From Candidatus Delongbacteria bacterium (lineage in GTDB: Bacteria > CAIWAD01), in NCBI GenBank assembly GCA_041675285.1, contig JBAYTZ010000022.1, forward strand, positions 1 to 51,557: a DNA stretch of 51,557 nucleotides. Direction: 5' to 3'. Positions 25,418 through 35,872 of the stretch are shown here, piece by piece; the first letter of the stretch is position 1, and every line of letters starts with the position of its first letter. The notes under the pieces are model-generated. The model saw nothing but the letters and a program-made list of their open reading frames with translations, was not told the origin of the DNA and ran no database searches. Both the position numbers and the translations under genes were made by a program.

Positions 25418-28400
25418 ATGTCTCACCTTAATCTGCGGTTTCGCTCAACAGCGAGTCGTATAAACATTTCACTATTTTTGTTGGCATTCTTATTCTTGCC
25501 AACATTTGCTCAAGAAACTGCTTTACCCTGCTTTAATGATATCGGATTCTCCCATCCGTTTGGTGGAACAGAATCAAATCAACGAATTGATAGCCTTCTT
25601 AACACGGCCAAATCTGTTGGGAAATGGCTTCGAGTTGAAATCCCATGGGCCGCAATACAGCCTGATACAAGCACGTTTGTTTGGATAAATGATCTGATTA
25701 ATACTGATAATGTTATTACGAAACCATATCAGAAGGACCTTACACTGATAGTGGTCATCAATACAACCCCCTCTTGGGCAAGACCGGAAATATTCCAAAA
25801 CAGTCTTCCCTATTGGGAAGACACTCTTAAATTTGCTGGCCCAGACTCTTCAGCAATTGGAGCTTTTGCGCATTTATGTGGACGTTTTGCCGCACGCTAT
25901 GGAAGTTATGTTCATTATTATGAAATTTGGAACGAACCCAATGGCCTGGATTTCTATAGAAGGACAGATTCAACCGCCGATTACGCTCTTTTGCTGAAGG
26001 CTGCAGCAGATTCAATTCGCGCATCGGACCCAGATTCTGCATATATTATCACCGGTGGGCTGGTGCCAATTGCGCATACAAATGGCAATGGTGAATGGAT
26101 CAGTTCGCATGATTGGGTAGACAGCCTTTATCATTATTCTTATCCTGACACGAGTCAACATTCTCGTGACTATTTTGACTTTTTAGGTTATCACCCTTAT
26201 GCGCCTTATGATATATCTGCAGGTTTTGATACGAGTTTAAGCTGGGATCCGCTATACGATTATTGTGATACTCTTGGCAATCTTAATGATGACTCACATC
26301 ACCCTGAAGCACTCTTTCTTTATACATATGACTTGCATGAACTTATGAGAGATCATTTTGATGGAGACAAGAAGATATTTGGAACTGAATTCGGTGGATT
26401 GCAATACTATCACCATATGTTTGAAGATAAGCAAGCAATGAGGATCAATCATTATATTAGCAAATGGAAAAGCTGGGACTTTGTCGGTCCACTACTTTAT
26501 TTTAACGTGAGAGATTATCCATACGATACTACATGGGTTTGTGGGGCCTTTTCGGAAACTTGGAACAGAAGACCGGTTTTAGACGAGCTACAAAATTGGG
26601 GTACAGGAAAGGCCGTTTATCATCTTGGAGAAGATAGCACAGCCTTTTCGTATCAAAAGTTAAGCAATGCGTGGATTGGTAAAAGATTGGTGGCTGCCGC
26701 AACCTATTTTGATACCGTTCGTGTCTTTCTTCACGGAGACATAACATATGACGGAGATGCATGTTCGTTTGATCTTCTAAATTTTGCTGATCTTCCTCAA
26801 GATTCTCCATTTCGATGTTTGGAACTGATCGGTGTCGGCCCCGAATTTTCGGATACCACCGGACATGCCATTCTTCATGGCGTTAGTGGATCCATCAAAT
26901 TGAGATCCGATCAGACCTTGATCCTGCGAAATTTGACCTTTCAAAACTGTGGTTCCATGTCCCATTCCATGTTTACCACAACAGGTGATGTCGTGATGGA
27001 TAACTGTAGCTTTATTGAAAATAGCTATCCGCAAGGTATCATTGGATGGGGTGATGCAGATCTGGAAGACCCAGAAATCAGGTCCACCCAACTTGTGAAA
27101 CTGAATTATTGTACGTTTGCTGACAATGTAGTTGGTTCTGGGGCTGATCCACTTTGGTTGATCAATTGCATAAATGGCATAATCATGAACAAATGTACCT
27201 TTTCAGATAACAGCTACCCGGCAGGAGATGTCTACCTACGACAAGGAGCTCCACAGATTTCGAATTCCATATTTCTTTCGCATGGTGACGGAAGCAGGTC
27301 ATCCATTGTCAATGGCTACGCGGAGCCTGAGATTGATCATTGTTTGTTTGATCAAAATACTTGGGCTGCTTCCTACTGCTGTCTTAGCAATGGCGGAAAT
27401 CTGATTGTTGATCATGACAGTTCTGCGACACAAGTGACTTTTGTGGATCCGTCACAACACGACTATCGGCCCAGATGGAATTCCATCGCCTTGGATGCCG
27501 GACGCCAAGATTCGCTGGACTTCGACCTAACCTATCAGGATATCGGTTGGTCGCCCAGGTATAGGGTGACGGAAATCAGCGGCACGGTGCCGCTCCAACA
27601 GCGCGGTTGGTATAAAGTGGTGGGCAACACCACGTTGACCGGTGGCACGGATCCAGATCTGGTGATTCCGGATGGCACCATCATCTTGTGTGATGGCGCA
27701 TATGAGATGGTCTTTCGGGACACCGATATCGACAATGGCTATCTAATCACGGTGGGAAGCTCATCTGGCGCCCGCACCTCGCTGGTCAGCCACGGGCTGG
27801 GCAATCTGACCTTTGGCTCCACGACCACGGCGCCCCTTTCCACGGCCGTGACCACCAAGGGCGTGCTGTTCAACCGCGGACCCGATTGGTGCACCGGTTT
27901 TGGATTTGTTTGGTTCAACACCTGTGATGTAGATATCGACGGTCAGGGTGGCAATACCATATTCAATGACTATGATGAAACGTGCATTTATTTGGATAAT
28001 GATTGTGGTGGAACAATTCATAACATTGATTTCAGGGAAGTGCGCCAGTATTTGCCAACAAATGGCATCGGTCAGATATGTGCATTTGTATCGGGATTGA
28101 TCATTGACAATGTAACATTCGATCAAGTTTCGAACTCTGAGTGCTATTTTGATTGTAAAGTCAACATTGGCTTCATGAATGCCAATGCTGCGACGAACGT
28201 AATCTCTAATTGTCATTTTTTAGATGCCGAACAGGATCCTGGAACATCACAAATACTCATGTATAGCAGCAATAACTATCTACATCACAATGTCTTTGAC
28301 GACGTTCGGGATGCCGCCATTGACATATCATGTTCTACGGTGAAAATGAACAATATTGCGGAGAATTCATTTTACAAGCCATTTTCTAATAACAATACTT

Positions 28401-29479
28401 TCGATAATAAACCAGTTGTCAGAAGTTATCTTGGATCCATGGATTTAAATTGTGGATACAACTCGTTTGTCGTGTCTCGTTTTGATGTGCCAACAAAATT
28501 TGTGACCGCTTCCAGCGGTACCACCGATTGGTCATCAAATTTTTGGGGGCAAGCATGTGATGAGCCGCGAGATCCCATCGGCCACATTCCGACCTTTGTC
28601 ACCAATGTCAGCCCGACCTTGCCGGAATGCCCAACCGCGGTGTTCGAGGATCCCTGCAGTTCACAACAAAGCCCGTCGGCTCTGTACAACGCGGCCAGGA
28701 GCGCGCATACCAATGGCAACTACCCGGCTGCCATCTCCTACTGGAACGAACTACTCCTGCTCTATCCGAACACGCTCAACAGCATGGAAGCCTGCAATGC
28801 GATGAAGACCATTGGCGTGTGGACCGAGTTCGGAGCCGAAACCTACTCGGCCATCGCCTCCATGCTGGACACCATTGCGGTGGTGTCCTTGCCATTGAAC
28901 AGCAGTCTCTCCCTGCATGAGTTCTGCAACGGGTTGTGCGTGGAAGGCCGTCATGGCGATCGGCAAGCTGTGATTTCATCGTTCGACAGTCTGCTGGTCG
29001 CCTTTGCAGGGAAGAAGGACGAACTGGAAGATATCCAGATCTCAAAGGCGGAAGTGCTGGGCTATCCCCTCCAAGGGCAATCCAGCGCGCTGGCGGATCC
29101 GTTCGCTACGCGGGCTCACCGGCGCCTGGCCATTCGCAACCTGCTCAACGTGATGGCGGGCCGGGACGAGGAGGCAACGGGCACGGTTCTGGAAGCGGCC
29201 GTGGCCAGCCAGCCTGCCACTTTCCAGATCCGTTCGGTCCATCCCAATCCTTTCAATCCCATCACGACATTGGACCTTGAGTTGAGCCGGGAATCTTTGC
29301 TGCGGGTGGAGGTCTTCAATCTGCTGGGCCAGCGGGTGGCCCGCGTGCATGACGGGCCGGCGCCCGCGGGCGGGATCCACCTGGCCATCGATGGCGCCGG
29401 CTGGGCTTCCGGCGTGTACTTTGTGCGTGTCCAGGTGGACCAGCAAACGGAAACGCGCAAGATTCTCTTGACCCGCTGA
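25418..29479 (+). CDS. secreted glycosidase-like/beta-helix protein with T9SS sorting domain
   Basis: A 1353-residue exported protein. I start at 25418 (TTGGAG seven bases upstream), which opens with a signal peptide (ISLFLLAFLFLPTFAQ). Residues 35-430 resemble a clan-A glycoside hydrolase barrel: YEIWNEPNG gives a likely acid/base Glu173 and FGTEFGG a likely nucleophile Glu324, with conserved-looking WLRVEIPWAAI and FDFLGYHPY. Residues 440-1130 are right-handed beta-helix-like, with repeated short strands (LRNLTFQNCG, MDNCSFIENS, LNYCTFADN). The tail has HPNPFNPIT (about 1276) and ASGVYFVRVQ, the sorting domain. Base composition is mosaic: AT-rich to about 27470 and from 27920 to 28555, GC-rich elsewhere. 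The substrate is unknown. Confidence 0.85.
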   Translation: MSHLNLRFRSTASRINISLFLLAFLFLPTFAQETALPCFNDIGFSHPFGGTESNQRIDSLLNTAKSVGKWLRVEIPWAAIQPDTSTFVWINDLINTDNVITKPYQKDLTLIVVINTTPSWARPEIFQNSLPYWEDTLKFAGPDSSAIGAFAHLCGRFAARYGSYVHYYEIWNEPNGLDFYRRTDSTADYALLLKAAADSIRASDPDSAYIITGGLVPIAHTNGNGEWISSHDWVDSLYHYSYPDTSQHSRDYFDFLGYHPYAPYDISAGFDTSLSWDPLYDYCDTLGNLNDDSHHPEALFLYTYDLHELMRDHFDGDKKIFGTEFGGLQYYHHMFEDKQAMRINHYISKWKSWDFVGPLLYFNVRDYPYDTTWVCGAFSETWNRRPVLDELQNWGTGKAVYHLGEDSTAFSYQKLSNAWIGKRLVAAATYFDTVRVFLHGDITYDGDACSFDLLNFADLPQDSPFRCLELIGVGPEFSDTTGHAILHGVSGSIKLRSDQTLILRNLTFQNCGSMSHSMFTTTGDVVMDNCSFIENSYPQGIIGWGDADLEDPEIRSTQLVKLNYCTFADNVVGSGADPLWLINCINGIIMNKCTFSDNSYPAGDVYLRQGAPQISNSIFLSHGDGSRSSIVNGYAEPEIDHCLFDQNTWAASYCCLSNGGNLIVDHDSSATQVTFVDPSQHDYRPRWNSIALDAGRQDSLDFDLTYQDIGWSPRYRVTEISGTVPLQQRGWYKVVGNTTLTGGTDPDLVIPDGTIILCDGAYEMVFRDTDIDNGYLITVGSSSGARTSLVSHGLGNLTFGSTTTAPLSTAVTTKGVLFNRGPDWCTGFGFVWFNTCDVDIDGQGGNTIFNDYDETCIYLDNDCGGTIHNIDFREVRQYLPTNGIGQICAFVSGLIIDNVTFDQVSNSECYFDCKVNIGFMNANAATNVISNCHFLDAEQDPGTSQILMYSSNNYLHHNVFDDVRDAAIDISCSTVKMNNIAENSFYKPFSNNNTFDNKPVVRSYLGSMDLNCGYNSFVVSRFDVPTKFVTASSGTTDWSSNFWGQACDEPRDPIGHIPTFVTNVSPTLPECPTAVFEDPCSSQQSPSALYNAARSAHTNGNYPAAISYWNELLLLYPNTLNSMEACNAMKTIGVWTEFGAETYSAIASMLDTIAVVSLPLNSSLSLHEFCNGLCVEGRHGDRQAVISSFDSLLVAFAGKKDELEDIQISKAEVLGYPLQGQSSALADPFATRAHRRLAIRNLLNVMAGRDEEATGTVLEAAVASQPATFQIRSVHPNPFNPITTLDLELSRESLLRVEVFNLLGQRVARVHDGPAPAGGIHLAIDGAGWASGVYFVRVQVDQQTETRKILLTR

Positions 29480-29487
29480 GGACAGCC

Positions 29488-32037
29488 ATGCGACGACTCC
29501 CCTTGCTCTGCCTGCTGGCCGCTTTGCTGGGCTTGCCACGGCCCAGCCAGGCTGTCCTGCTCCAGGTGCCCCAGCAGTTCGCGCTGCTCCAGGCCGCGCT
29601 GGATTCCTGCGCCAGCGGGGATACCATCCTGGTAGCGCCGGGCGAGTACCACGGCAATTTTGTGGTGCCGGACAAGACGATCACGCTGGGATCACAGACC
29701 CTGCTCACCGGCGACACGCTCTTCATTCCCCAGACGATCCTGGACGGCGATTCGCTGGGCACGGTGCTGACGGTGCGGACGGGCAGCACGCACCGCTTCG
29801 TGATGGATGGCTTCTTCCTGCGCAATGGCTACGGAACCCAGTGGGTCAGCGCTGGGATCCAGTTTGCCGATTCAACCGACGCGGAATTGCGAAATCTCTA
29901 CTTTGGCCCCTTGTTTCATGACCCCCCACCCAGCGATGGACAAGGGTTGGCCATCTATGGGAGCTTTTTGAATGCAGACAGTGAATATGGAATTAAAAGT
30001 ATTGTGATGGATGGATTTCGATATTTCGGAGTTACCAACCGTGCTTCTTCAACTCTGATTTATATCACATCAAGAGCTGATATCACTGCAAGGAATATGA
30101 TTTTTGACCACATGCAGTCTCGTTTGCTGCGTTTGGATTCGCAAGCGGGAAGTATAGACCTGGATAACATCACGGTTCAGGATGGGGTTTTTCTAAGTGG
30201 TGCGATTTCAGCGGGAAATGTCTTTTCTTCAGTTGATTGTCACCACCGAGTGAAAAATGTCAAGTTCATCCGAAATCAATATAGAAGCAGCTTGTTAGGA
30301 CATGGTGCCAAATCACCAACTGAGATCGAGAATCTCAGTTTTATTGACAATGTGGAACTGGAACCTCGAACAACGATCGCATATCCTTATGGGTTTTCTC
30401 AGGGAATCAATTCCATGCACGCCAAGAACCTCGTCTTCCGGGGAAATCGTGGCTTGCGGGTAAACGCGGCGGTAGGGGAGATCTATGCTCATGCGCCTGT
30501 AGGCCAAACCATAGGCTACTCGGAGATTGATGGATTGGTGGTGGAGAATTGCGTCTTGGGGGACAGTAATTATACGCAGTGGGACAGCGCTTATAGACCA
30601 ACGATGTTGACTGTGGAAGATATCTCAATCAAGAATGCACGGTTTGCCAACAATACCACCATTCTGACTCCGGGCGAAGACACCGCGGAGAATGGCGGCG
30701 TATTCAATGCACACCTGTTGTACGTGCAAAACGATCTGGCGGATAGCATCCTGTTCAAGAACATCACCTTCACGGACAATCTGGTGATTGATCGGGACAA
30801 CTATGACGAAGTCCCGGTAGCGGGGGCCAGCAAAGGAAGATGTTTGTTCTTGTACACCAGCGACTTTCGTAGCTTCCTTATGGACAGTGTGTCCTTTATC
30901 CGCAACCGGCAGCCCAACATGACTCCGGAGAATCCGGCCAGCAATTTTGAGACCTATAGTGGCACGATCGGCAGTGTGTTGGGAATGTACAGTGGGCGCA
31001 GCACGTACCCCGGCGATCCCGTGAAGGTGCTCCGGAATCTGCTCTTTCTGGACAATGACGATGGCGGCATCCAAACGGATGGCGGAGGGGACGCGCGTCA
31101 GGAAACCCACTTGGTCTTGGAAAACGTGCAGATGCTGCACATGTCGCGGCAGGCGCTGGATCTGCGGGCCAAGTCGGTCAGCCTGGACAACGTGCTGATC
31201 GACGGCTGCACGCCGTACCTGCCCCTGGCCCAGCGCTCGGAGCAGATGCCCCTGCGCCTGACCTGCGCGGAGCCCAGCACCGTGCGCAACTGCACGGTCG
31301 TCAACTGCACCACGCCGTATGTGCTCATGGCGGGCCTGACCTACTCTGAAGAGGTGCGCGAGCCGCGCATCACCTTCGAAAACTGCCTGTTCGCCAACAA
31401 CACTTTCAATCGCTTCGAGGCCTTGGTGGCGCAGTACGACGAGCCGGGCTGGGACTGCTTCCGGCCCGGGCGCTACAATTACTGCCTGCTGCCCCAGGCC
31501 ATGAGCTACGGTGAGCAGAACTTGGTGGGCGCGGCGCCGCAGTTTGACGCCGCGCTGGGGCCGCCCTATCTGGACCCGGCCTCGCCTTGCGTGGACGCCG
31601 GCAACCCCGCTTCCGCCAGCCAGGACCTCGAGGATCCGGCCCAGCCCGGCTTCCCGCTCTGGCCCAGCCTGGGCAATCTGTGCAACGACATCGGCTTCAC
31701 GGGCGGGCCGCACGCGGCCCTGCGGGACACGACCTGGAGTGCGCTGCCGGACTGGGAGCCCACCGCCCAGCCCCGCACCTTTGTTCTCGGTGCGCCGTAC
31801 CCTAATCCCTTCAACCCGGTGACACAGATTCCCTTCACGCTGACTAGACCGCTAACGGTCAAAATCACCATTCACAATCTTCTGGGGCAGCAGGTGGCCG
31901 TGCTTGTCAACTCGATCAAGCCAGCTGGAACGCATCAGGTCGCCTTGGATGGATCACAGCTGGCCAGCGGAATCTACCTGGTTACAATGCAAGTGGCAGG
32001 TAGAGCAGAAACAAGATCCGTGACAATGGTGCGTTAG
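29488..32037 (+). CDS. secreted beta-helix protein with T9SS sorting domain
   Basis: An 849-residue exported protein starting eight bases after the previous stop, so the two form an operon. The signal peptide is MRRLPLLCLLAALLGLPRPS-QA. The body is a pectate-lyase-like right-handed beta-helix: ALLQAALDSCASGDTILVAP is the typical opening of such surface proteins, followed by many short strands (VMDGFFLRNGYG, IDGLVVENCVLG, VRNCTVVNCTTPY). CVDAGNPAS near 710 precedes the tail YPNPFNPVT (about 771) to ASGIYLVTMQV. There are no lyase catalytic residues I can assign. Bases 29900-30400 are AT-rich compared with both sides. It is convergent with sbcC, 103 bp away. Confidence 0.85.
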   Translation: MRRLPLLCLLAALLGLPRPSQAVLLQVPQQFALLQAALDSCASGDTILVAPGEYHGNFVVPDKTITLGSQTLLTGDTLFIPQTILDGDSLGTVLTVRTGSTHRFVMDGFFLRNGYGTQWVSAGIQFADSTDAELRNLYFGPLFHDPPPSDGQGLAIYGSFLNADSEYGIKSIVMDGFRYFGVTNRASSTLIYITSRADITARNMIFDHMQSRLLRLDSQAGSIDLDNITVQDGVFLSGAISAGNVFSSVDCHHRVKNVKFIRNQYRSSLLGHGAKSPTEIENLSFIDNVELEPRTTIAYPYGFSQGINSMHAKNLVFRGNRGLRVNAAVGEIYAHAPVGQTIGYSEIDGLVVENCVLGDSNYTQWDSAYRPTMLTVEDISIKNARFANNTTILTPGEDTAENGGVFNAHLLYVQNDLADSILFKNITFTDNLVIDRDNYDEVPVAGASKGRCLFLYTSDFRSFLMDSVSFIRNRQPNMTPENPASNFETYSGTIGSVLGMYSGRSTYPGDPVKVLRNLLFLDNDDGGIQTDGGGDARQETHLVLENVQMLHMSRQALDLRAKSVSLDNVLIDGCTPYLPLAQRSEQMPLRLTCAEPSTVRNCTVVNCTTPYVLMAGLTYSEEVREPRITFENCLFANNTFNRFEALVAQYDEPGWDCFRPGRYNYCLLPQAMSYGEQNLVGAAPQFDAALGPPYLDPASPCVDAGNPASASQDLEDPAQPGFPLWPSLGNLCNDIGFTGGPHAALRDTTWSALPDWEPTAQPRTFVLGAPYPNPFNPVTQIPFTLTRPLTVKITIHNLLGQQVAVLVNSIKPAGTHQVALDGSQLASGIYLVTMQVAGRAETRSVTMVR

Positions 32038-32140
32038 TTTTCAACCCCTTTCAGCATCTCATTCATCTCTTACTCCAAGCTGCCCCTCTCCACATCCGTG
32101 CCGTTAGGAAGGGTCGTCATTGATGGTCAGGTCTATCGCA

Positions 32141-35100
32141 TCATCGCACCGTGACTACCCGACTTCGCCCGCGCCCCGTGGGCTCCACGCGGATCTGGGT
32201 GCCGATACGCTCGGCCATGTCGTGGACGTGGGAGATGACGCCCACGCGGCGCCCTTGCGACTGCAAGCGGTCGAGGGCCTCCATCACCAGGTTCAGCGTG
32301 TCGGCGTCCAGGCTGCCGAAACCCTCGTCGATGAATAGCGATTCCACGCGGACACGCTCGGAAGACAGCGTGGCCAGCGCCAAGGCAAGCCCCAGCGACA
32401 CGAGGAAGCTCTCGCCGCCCGACAGGGAGTGCACTGTCCGCGTCTCCTCGCCGAAGTCGCGGTCGATGATGAGCAAGGACAAGGGCTCGTTGCCCCTTCG
32501 CAGCTGGTAGCGCGGGGCGAAGCTGTCCAGGTGCTGGTTGGCATACTCCAGCAATATCTCCAGTGTGAACTGCTGGGCGTACTTCTTGAACTTCGAGCCA
32601 TCTGCCTGGCCAATGAGGGCGTCCAGCCGCAGCCACTTATTGGCAGCTCCTTCCAGTGCCTCCACCTGGCGGACCTTCTCTTCGAATCGCTGGCGGTTGG
32701 CCACATCCTGGTCCTTGGTGGCGGTCTTGAGCGCCAGATCCTGGCGCACGGACTCCAGGGCAGTGGAGACCTCCCCGCGCGCCACGGCCGCGTCTTCCGC
32801 TGCGCGCGACGACCCCGCCTCGCGGTCGTGGTCCGCCAAGCGCCTTTGCGCCGCCTCCACTCGCAGCGCCGCCTGTCGAAGCGACTCCTCCCGCTCGCTC
32901 AAATGCTCCTGCCGCGTCGGGACATCATCCGGGATCCCCGCGAGGGTCTCGTCCAGCGTATCCAACGGGGGAGCTGAGTCTCCGGATGCCGCCATGTCGG
33001 CCATCATCCTTTCAAGGGAAGTCTGCGCCCGGGTCCTTTGCTCCTCCCAGCCGCGCCCCCGTTCCAGCAGGGTGCCCAGCTCCCGCCCGCACTGGGACTG
33101 GTCTACGACAACCTTCTGGTGGAGGGACTGGCATTCGTCCCGGTGGGCCAAAGCCTCGGCCAGGGCGTGGTCCAGCGACAGCGCAAAGGCCTCCGCGTCG
33201 CGTGCCTCGAGCGCCTCTTCCCGCTCCAGGCGAATGAGCCGCAAGCGATCGTCCACCTCGGACAACACCAGCCCGAGGTGTCGGATCCGCTCGTCCACAG
33301 CACGCAACTGGTCTTCCCGTTGGGCGAGATTGGCCTCGGTCGTGGCCAGTGGAACCCGGGCCGCCTCAGCGTCATGCCGGATAGACTCCCCTTCGCCCCA
33401 GGTCGAACGCAAGGCGTCTCGTGCGTCTTGGTCTACCGGCAGCACAGCCCCCGCTTCCAGACACTGCCGACCGAGCGTGTCCACCCGCTCTTCCAGGGAC
33501 TGCAAGCGGGTGGTTCGTTCTCTCGCGGCCGACTCCATCGGCTCGATGGCTTGTCGCAAGTCTCCCTGCTCTTCTTGCACGCGCTCCATGTCCTGGACAC
33601 AAGCGTCAAGCGTCTCCCGCGCGGTGTCCGCGGCCTGTTTGGCCGCCTCCACCTGCCGCGCGCGCTGCGCCAGCTCATCTTGTGATCGATGGAGGTCGCC
33701 GCGCAGTCTCTCCAGCTCCTCCTCCGCGTCGGCGGCACGCAGGGTCCCATCGGCGGACAAGCGCAGTCCCAGCGCTTCCGCCACGTCCAGCACCTCGGCG
33801 CGGGCTTGCTCCAAGTTGTCCTCTTCGTCCTCCTGCAAGCGGAGCGCCTCGTCGAGCCTGCGCTGCAGCTCCACCATCCGAGCCACCAAGTGAGCCAAGC
33901 GCTGGTTGGCCTCGTCCAGCTCCGCCTGGCTGTCGCGGACACCTGCGTCCAGCTGACCCAGCAGCGCGGACAGAGGCTCGTCCATGGTGGACACGCCGGG
34001 GTGAGTCTGGGAACCACAGACCGGACAGGCTTCGCCCTCGACGAGAGTGTCACGCAGTTGCTGGGTGTGCGCGTCGGCCACCAGTCGGGCCTTGTCCAGG
34101 GCGGCTTGTGCGGCATCGCGACGGTTGCGGGCCGTGTCCATCGCCTGCTCGGCCTTCTCTAGCTCCGCGCCGGCGTCCGTCTGTTCCTGCTTCAATTGGG
34201 GGATCGACTCGCGGGCGACCGCGAGCGCGCGCTCCACCCGGGCTTGCGCCTCGACCCGTTGGGACAACCTGTCCGCCAGCCGCGCACGCTCCTGGTGTGT
34301 CCTCTGCGCACGGTCCAGCTCTTCCGGCTGCTGGCTCGTCAGTTCCTGTCGCGCCTGGGCGTCGGCCTTCCGGGCAGCCACCAAGGCGGTCTGAGCGGCT
34401 TCCGCTTCCTGGGCCAGCCCGCTCTGCCGCGTGCGCAGGTCCTGGAGTTCGCCCGCCTGCTCGTCGCCGGCCTCGCGCAGATCCCCGGCCGCGCGGATGT
34501 CCTCCTCAAGGGAACGCAGCCACGCTCCCACCGAGGGCCAGGACGAGTCCGCCACGCCCGCCAGGGCCGGGTTCCCGCTCTGCCAGACGCTCCATGCCTC
34601 GACATGTTCCAGATGGACCGCCCGTTCGTCTTGAACGTCCACCTTCGCCTGCTCGATCTGCGTCCGGGTCTCTTCCGTCTCAGACTTGGCCCGCTCCACC
34701 CGCTCGCGCTCGTTGCTTTGCAGCGCGATGGACTGGTCAAGCTGCCGTGCGCGCTGGATGCGGGGTTGCGCGGCGCGGCGGCCTTCCTCTGTCTCCTGCA
34801 GCGTGGATTGCGCGGTTTCCAACCGGGATCGCGCGGTCTCCACATCCTCAAGAAGGGTGCTCGTTCTCGCGTTCAGCGCCGCGATGTCATCCTGCATCCG
34901 GTCGATCCGGCCGGTCAACTCGTTGCGGTCGGCCCAGTCGCCCAGCAAAGGAAGCAAGCGGGCCCAGGCACGCAGCTCGTTGTCCGCGTCGCGGCGGGAC
35001 TCCCGTTCGTCCACCAGCCGTCCATGGACCGCCACCTCGGTGTTCAGCTCACGCGTCCGGCGCTCCCGCTCTGCATGCCAGCGCTGTTCGACTTCGATCC

Positions 35101-35872
35101 CATGCAGGTCGGCTTCCAGTCGAGCACGTTCGGCTTGCTGGCTCTCCAAGGCGGATTGCAGCTCGGCAAGCTCCTCGGGAGTCAGCAGTCGCACAGCGCC
35201 CGCTTCCGCACGCAGGCATTCCACATCCGCGCGTTCCTGGGCACATCGCTCATGGGCCAAGCGCGAAACAACCGAAAACACTTCGGTGCTGGTCAGGGCC
35301 TCCAACAGGCTGGCGCGCTCGTCCTGCTTGGCCTTCAGCAGCGTGGCGAAGTCGTTCTGGGCCAACAGCACGGCCCGGCGGAACTGGTCGAAGGTCAAGC
35401 CGACTCGCTCGACGATGGCCGTTGCGGTCTCGCCGACCTGGGTGGCGAGCGTTGTGCCGCTGTCCATATCCTGCAGGCTGACCGCCACCGCCTGCAGTCT
35501 TGCATCCGATTTGCCGCGGGCCCGTTTCACCTCCCAGCGGGCGCGGTAGCGGTTGCCCCCGATGCCCATGAAGTCCACTTCCGCGTGGCCCTCCCCACAG
35601 CCGCGGCGCAGCAGATTGCGCGGATCGGACGGCGTGGTGGATTGCTCGCCCACATCCGGAACCGTCACACCCCGTTCGCCGGCAAACAGCAGCCGGGGAG
35701 TGTCGTGGTAGAGGGCCAAGCAGAGGGCGTCCAGCAACGTGCTTTTGCCGGATCCCGTGGGGCCACTGATGGCGAACAGGCCGCTGTCCCGCAGAGGTTC
35801 AGTGGTGAAGTCGACCTCGAAGGGGCCGGCCAAGGAGGCCAGGTTGCTGCCGCGGATGGCCAGGATCCTCAT
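32141..35872 (-). CDS. sbcC: SbcC, ATPase subunit of the SbcCD nuclease
   Basis: A 1243-residue SMC/Rad50-type protein that with SbcD forms an ATP-dependent nuclease cutting hairpins and DNA ends. Walker A GPTGSGKST lies at 37-45, a long coiled coil fills the middle, and the zinc-hook CPVC sits near residue 615 (GEACPVCGSQTHPG). The second half of the ATPase has LSGGESFLVSLGLALAL about 1150 and Walker B LFIDEGFGSLDAD about 1180, then GVISHVHDMAERI. The ATGA at 35872 overlaps the sbcD stop by four bases, so the pair is translationally coupled. The gene is complete; two decayed copies of its 3' end lie at 3.2-3.6 and 22.7-22.9 kb. Confidence 0.97.
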   Translation of the reverse strand: MRILAIRGSNLASLAGPFEVDFTTEPLRDSGLFAISGPTGSGKSTLLDALCLALYHDTPRLLFAGERGVTVPDVGEQSTTPSDPRNLLRRGCGEGHAEVDFMGIGGNRYRARWEVKRARGKSDARLQAVAVSLQDMDSGTTLATQVGETATAIVERVGLTFDQFRRAVLLAQNDFATLLKAKQDERASLLEALTSTEVFSVVSRLAHERCAQERADVECLRAEAGAVRLLTPEELAELQSALESQQAERARLEADLHGIEVEQRWHAERERRTRELNTEVAVHGRLVDERESRRDADNELRAWARLLPLLGDWADRNELTGRIDRMQDDIAALNARTSTLLEDVETARSRLETAQSTLQETEEGRRAAQPRIQRARQLDQSIALQSNERERVERAKSETEETRTQIEQAKVDVQDERAVHLEHVEAWSVWQSGNPALAGVADSSWPSVGAWLRSLEEDIRAAGDLREAGDEQAGELQDLRTRQSGLAQEAEAAQTALVAARKADAQARQELTSQQPEELDRAQRTHQERARLADRLSQRVEAQARVERALAVARESIPQLKQEQTDAGAELEKAEQAMDTARNRRDAAQAALDKARLVADAHTQQLRDTLVEGEACPVCGSQTHPGVSTMDEPLSALLGQLDAGVRDSQAELDEANQRLAHLVARMVELQRRLDEALRLQEDEEDNLEQARAEVLDVAEALGLRLSADGTLRAADAEEELERLRGDLHRSQDELAQRARQVEAAKQAADTARETLDACVQDMERVQEEQGDLRQAIEPMESAARERTTRLQSLEERVDTLGRQCLEAGAVLPVDQDARDALRSTWGEGESIRHDAEAARVPLATTEANLAQREDQLRAVDERIRHLGLVLSEVDDRLRLIRLEREEALEARDAEAFALSLDHALAEALAHRDECQSLHQKVVVDQSQCGRELGTLLERGRGWEEQRTRAQTSLERMMADMAASGDSAPPLDTLDETLAGIPDDVPTRQEHLSEREESLRQAALRVEAAQRRLADHDREAGSSRAAEDAAVARGEVSTALESVRQDLALKTATKDQDVANRQRFEEKVRQVEALEGAANKWLRLDALIGQADGSKFKKYAQQFTLEILLEYANQHLDSFAPRYQLRRGNEPLSLLIIDRDFGEETRTVHSLSGGESFLVSLGLALALATLSSERVRVESLFIDEGFGSLDADTLNLVMEALDRLQSQGRRVGVISHVHDMAERIGTQIRVEPTGRGRSRVVTVR

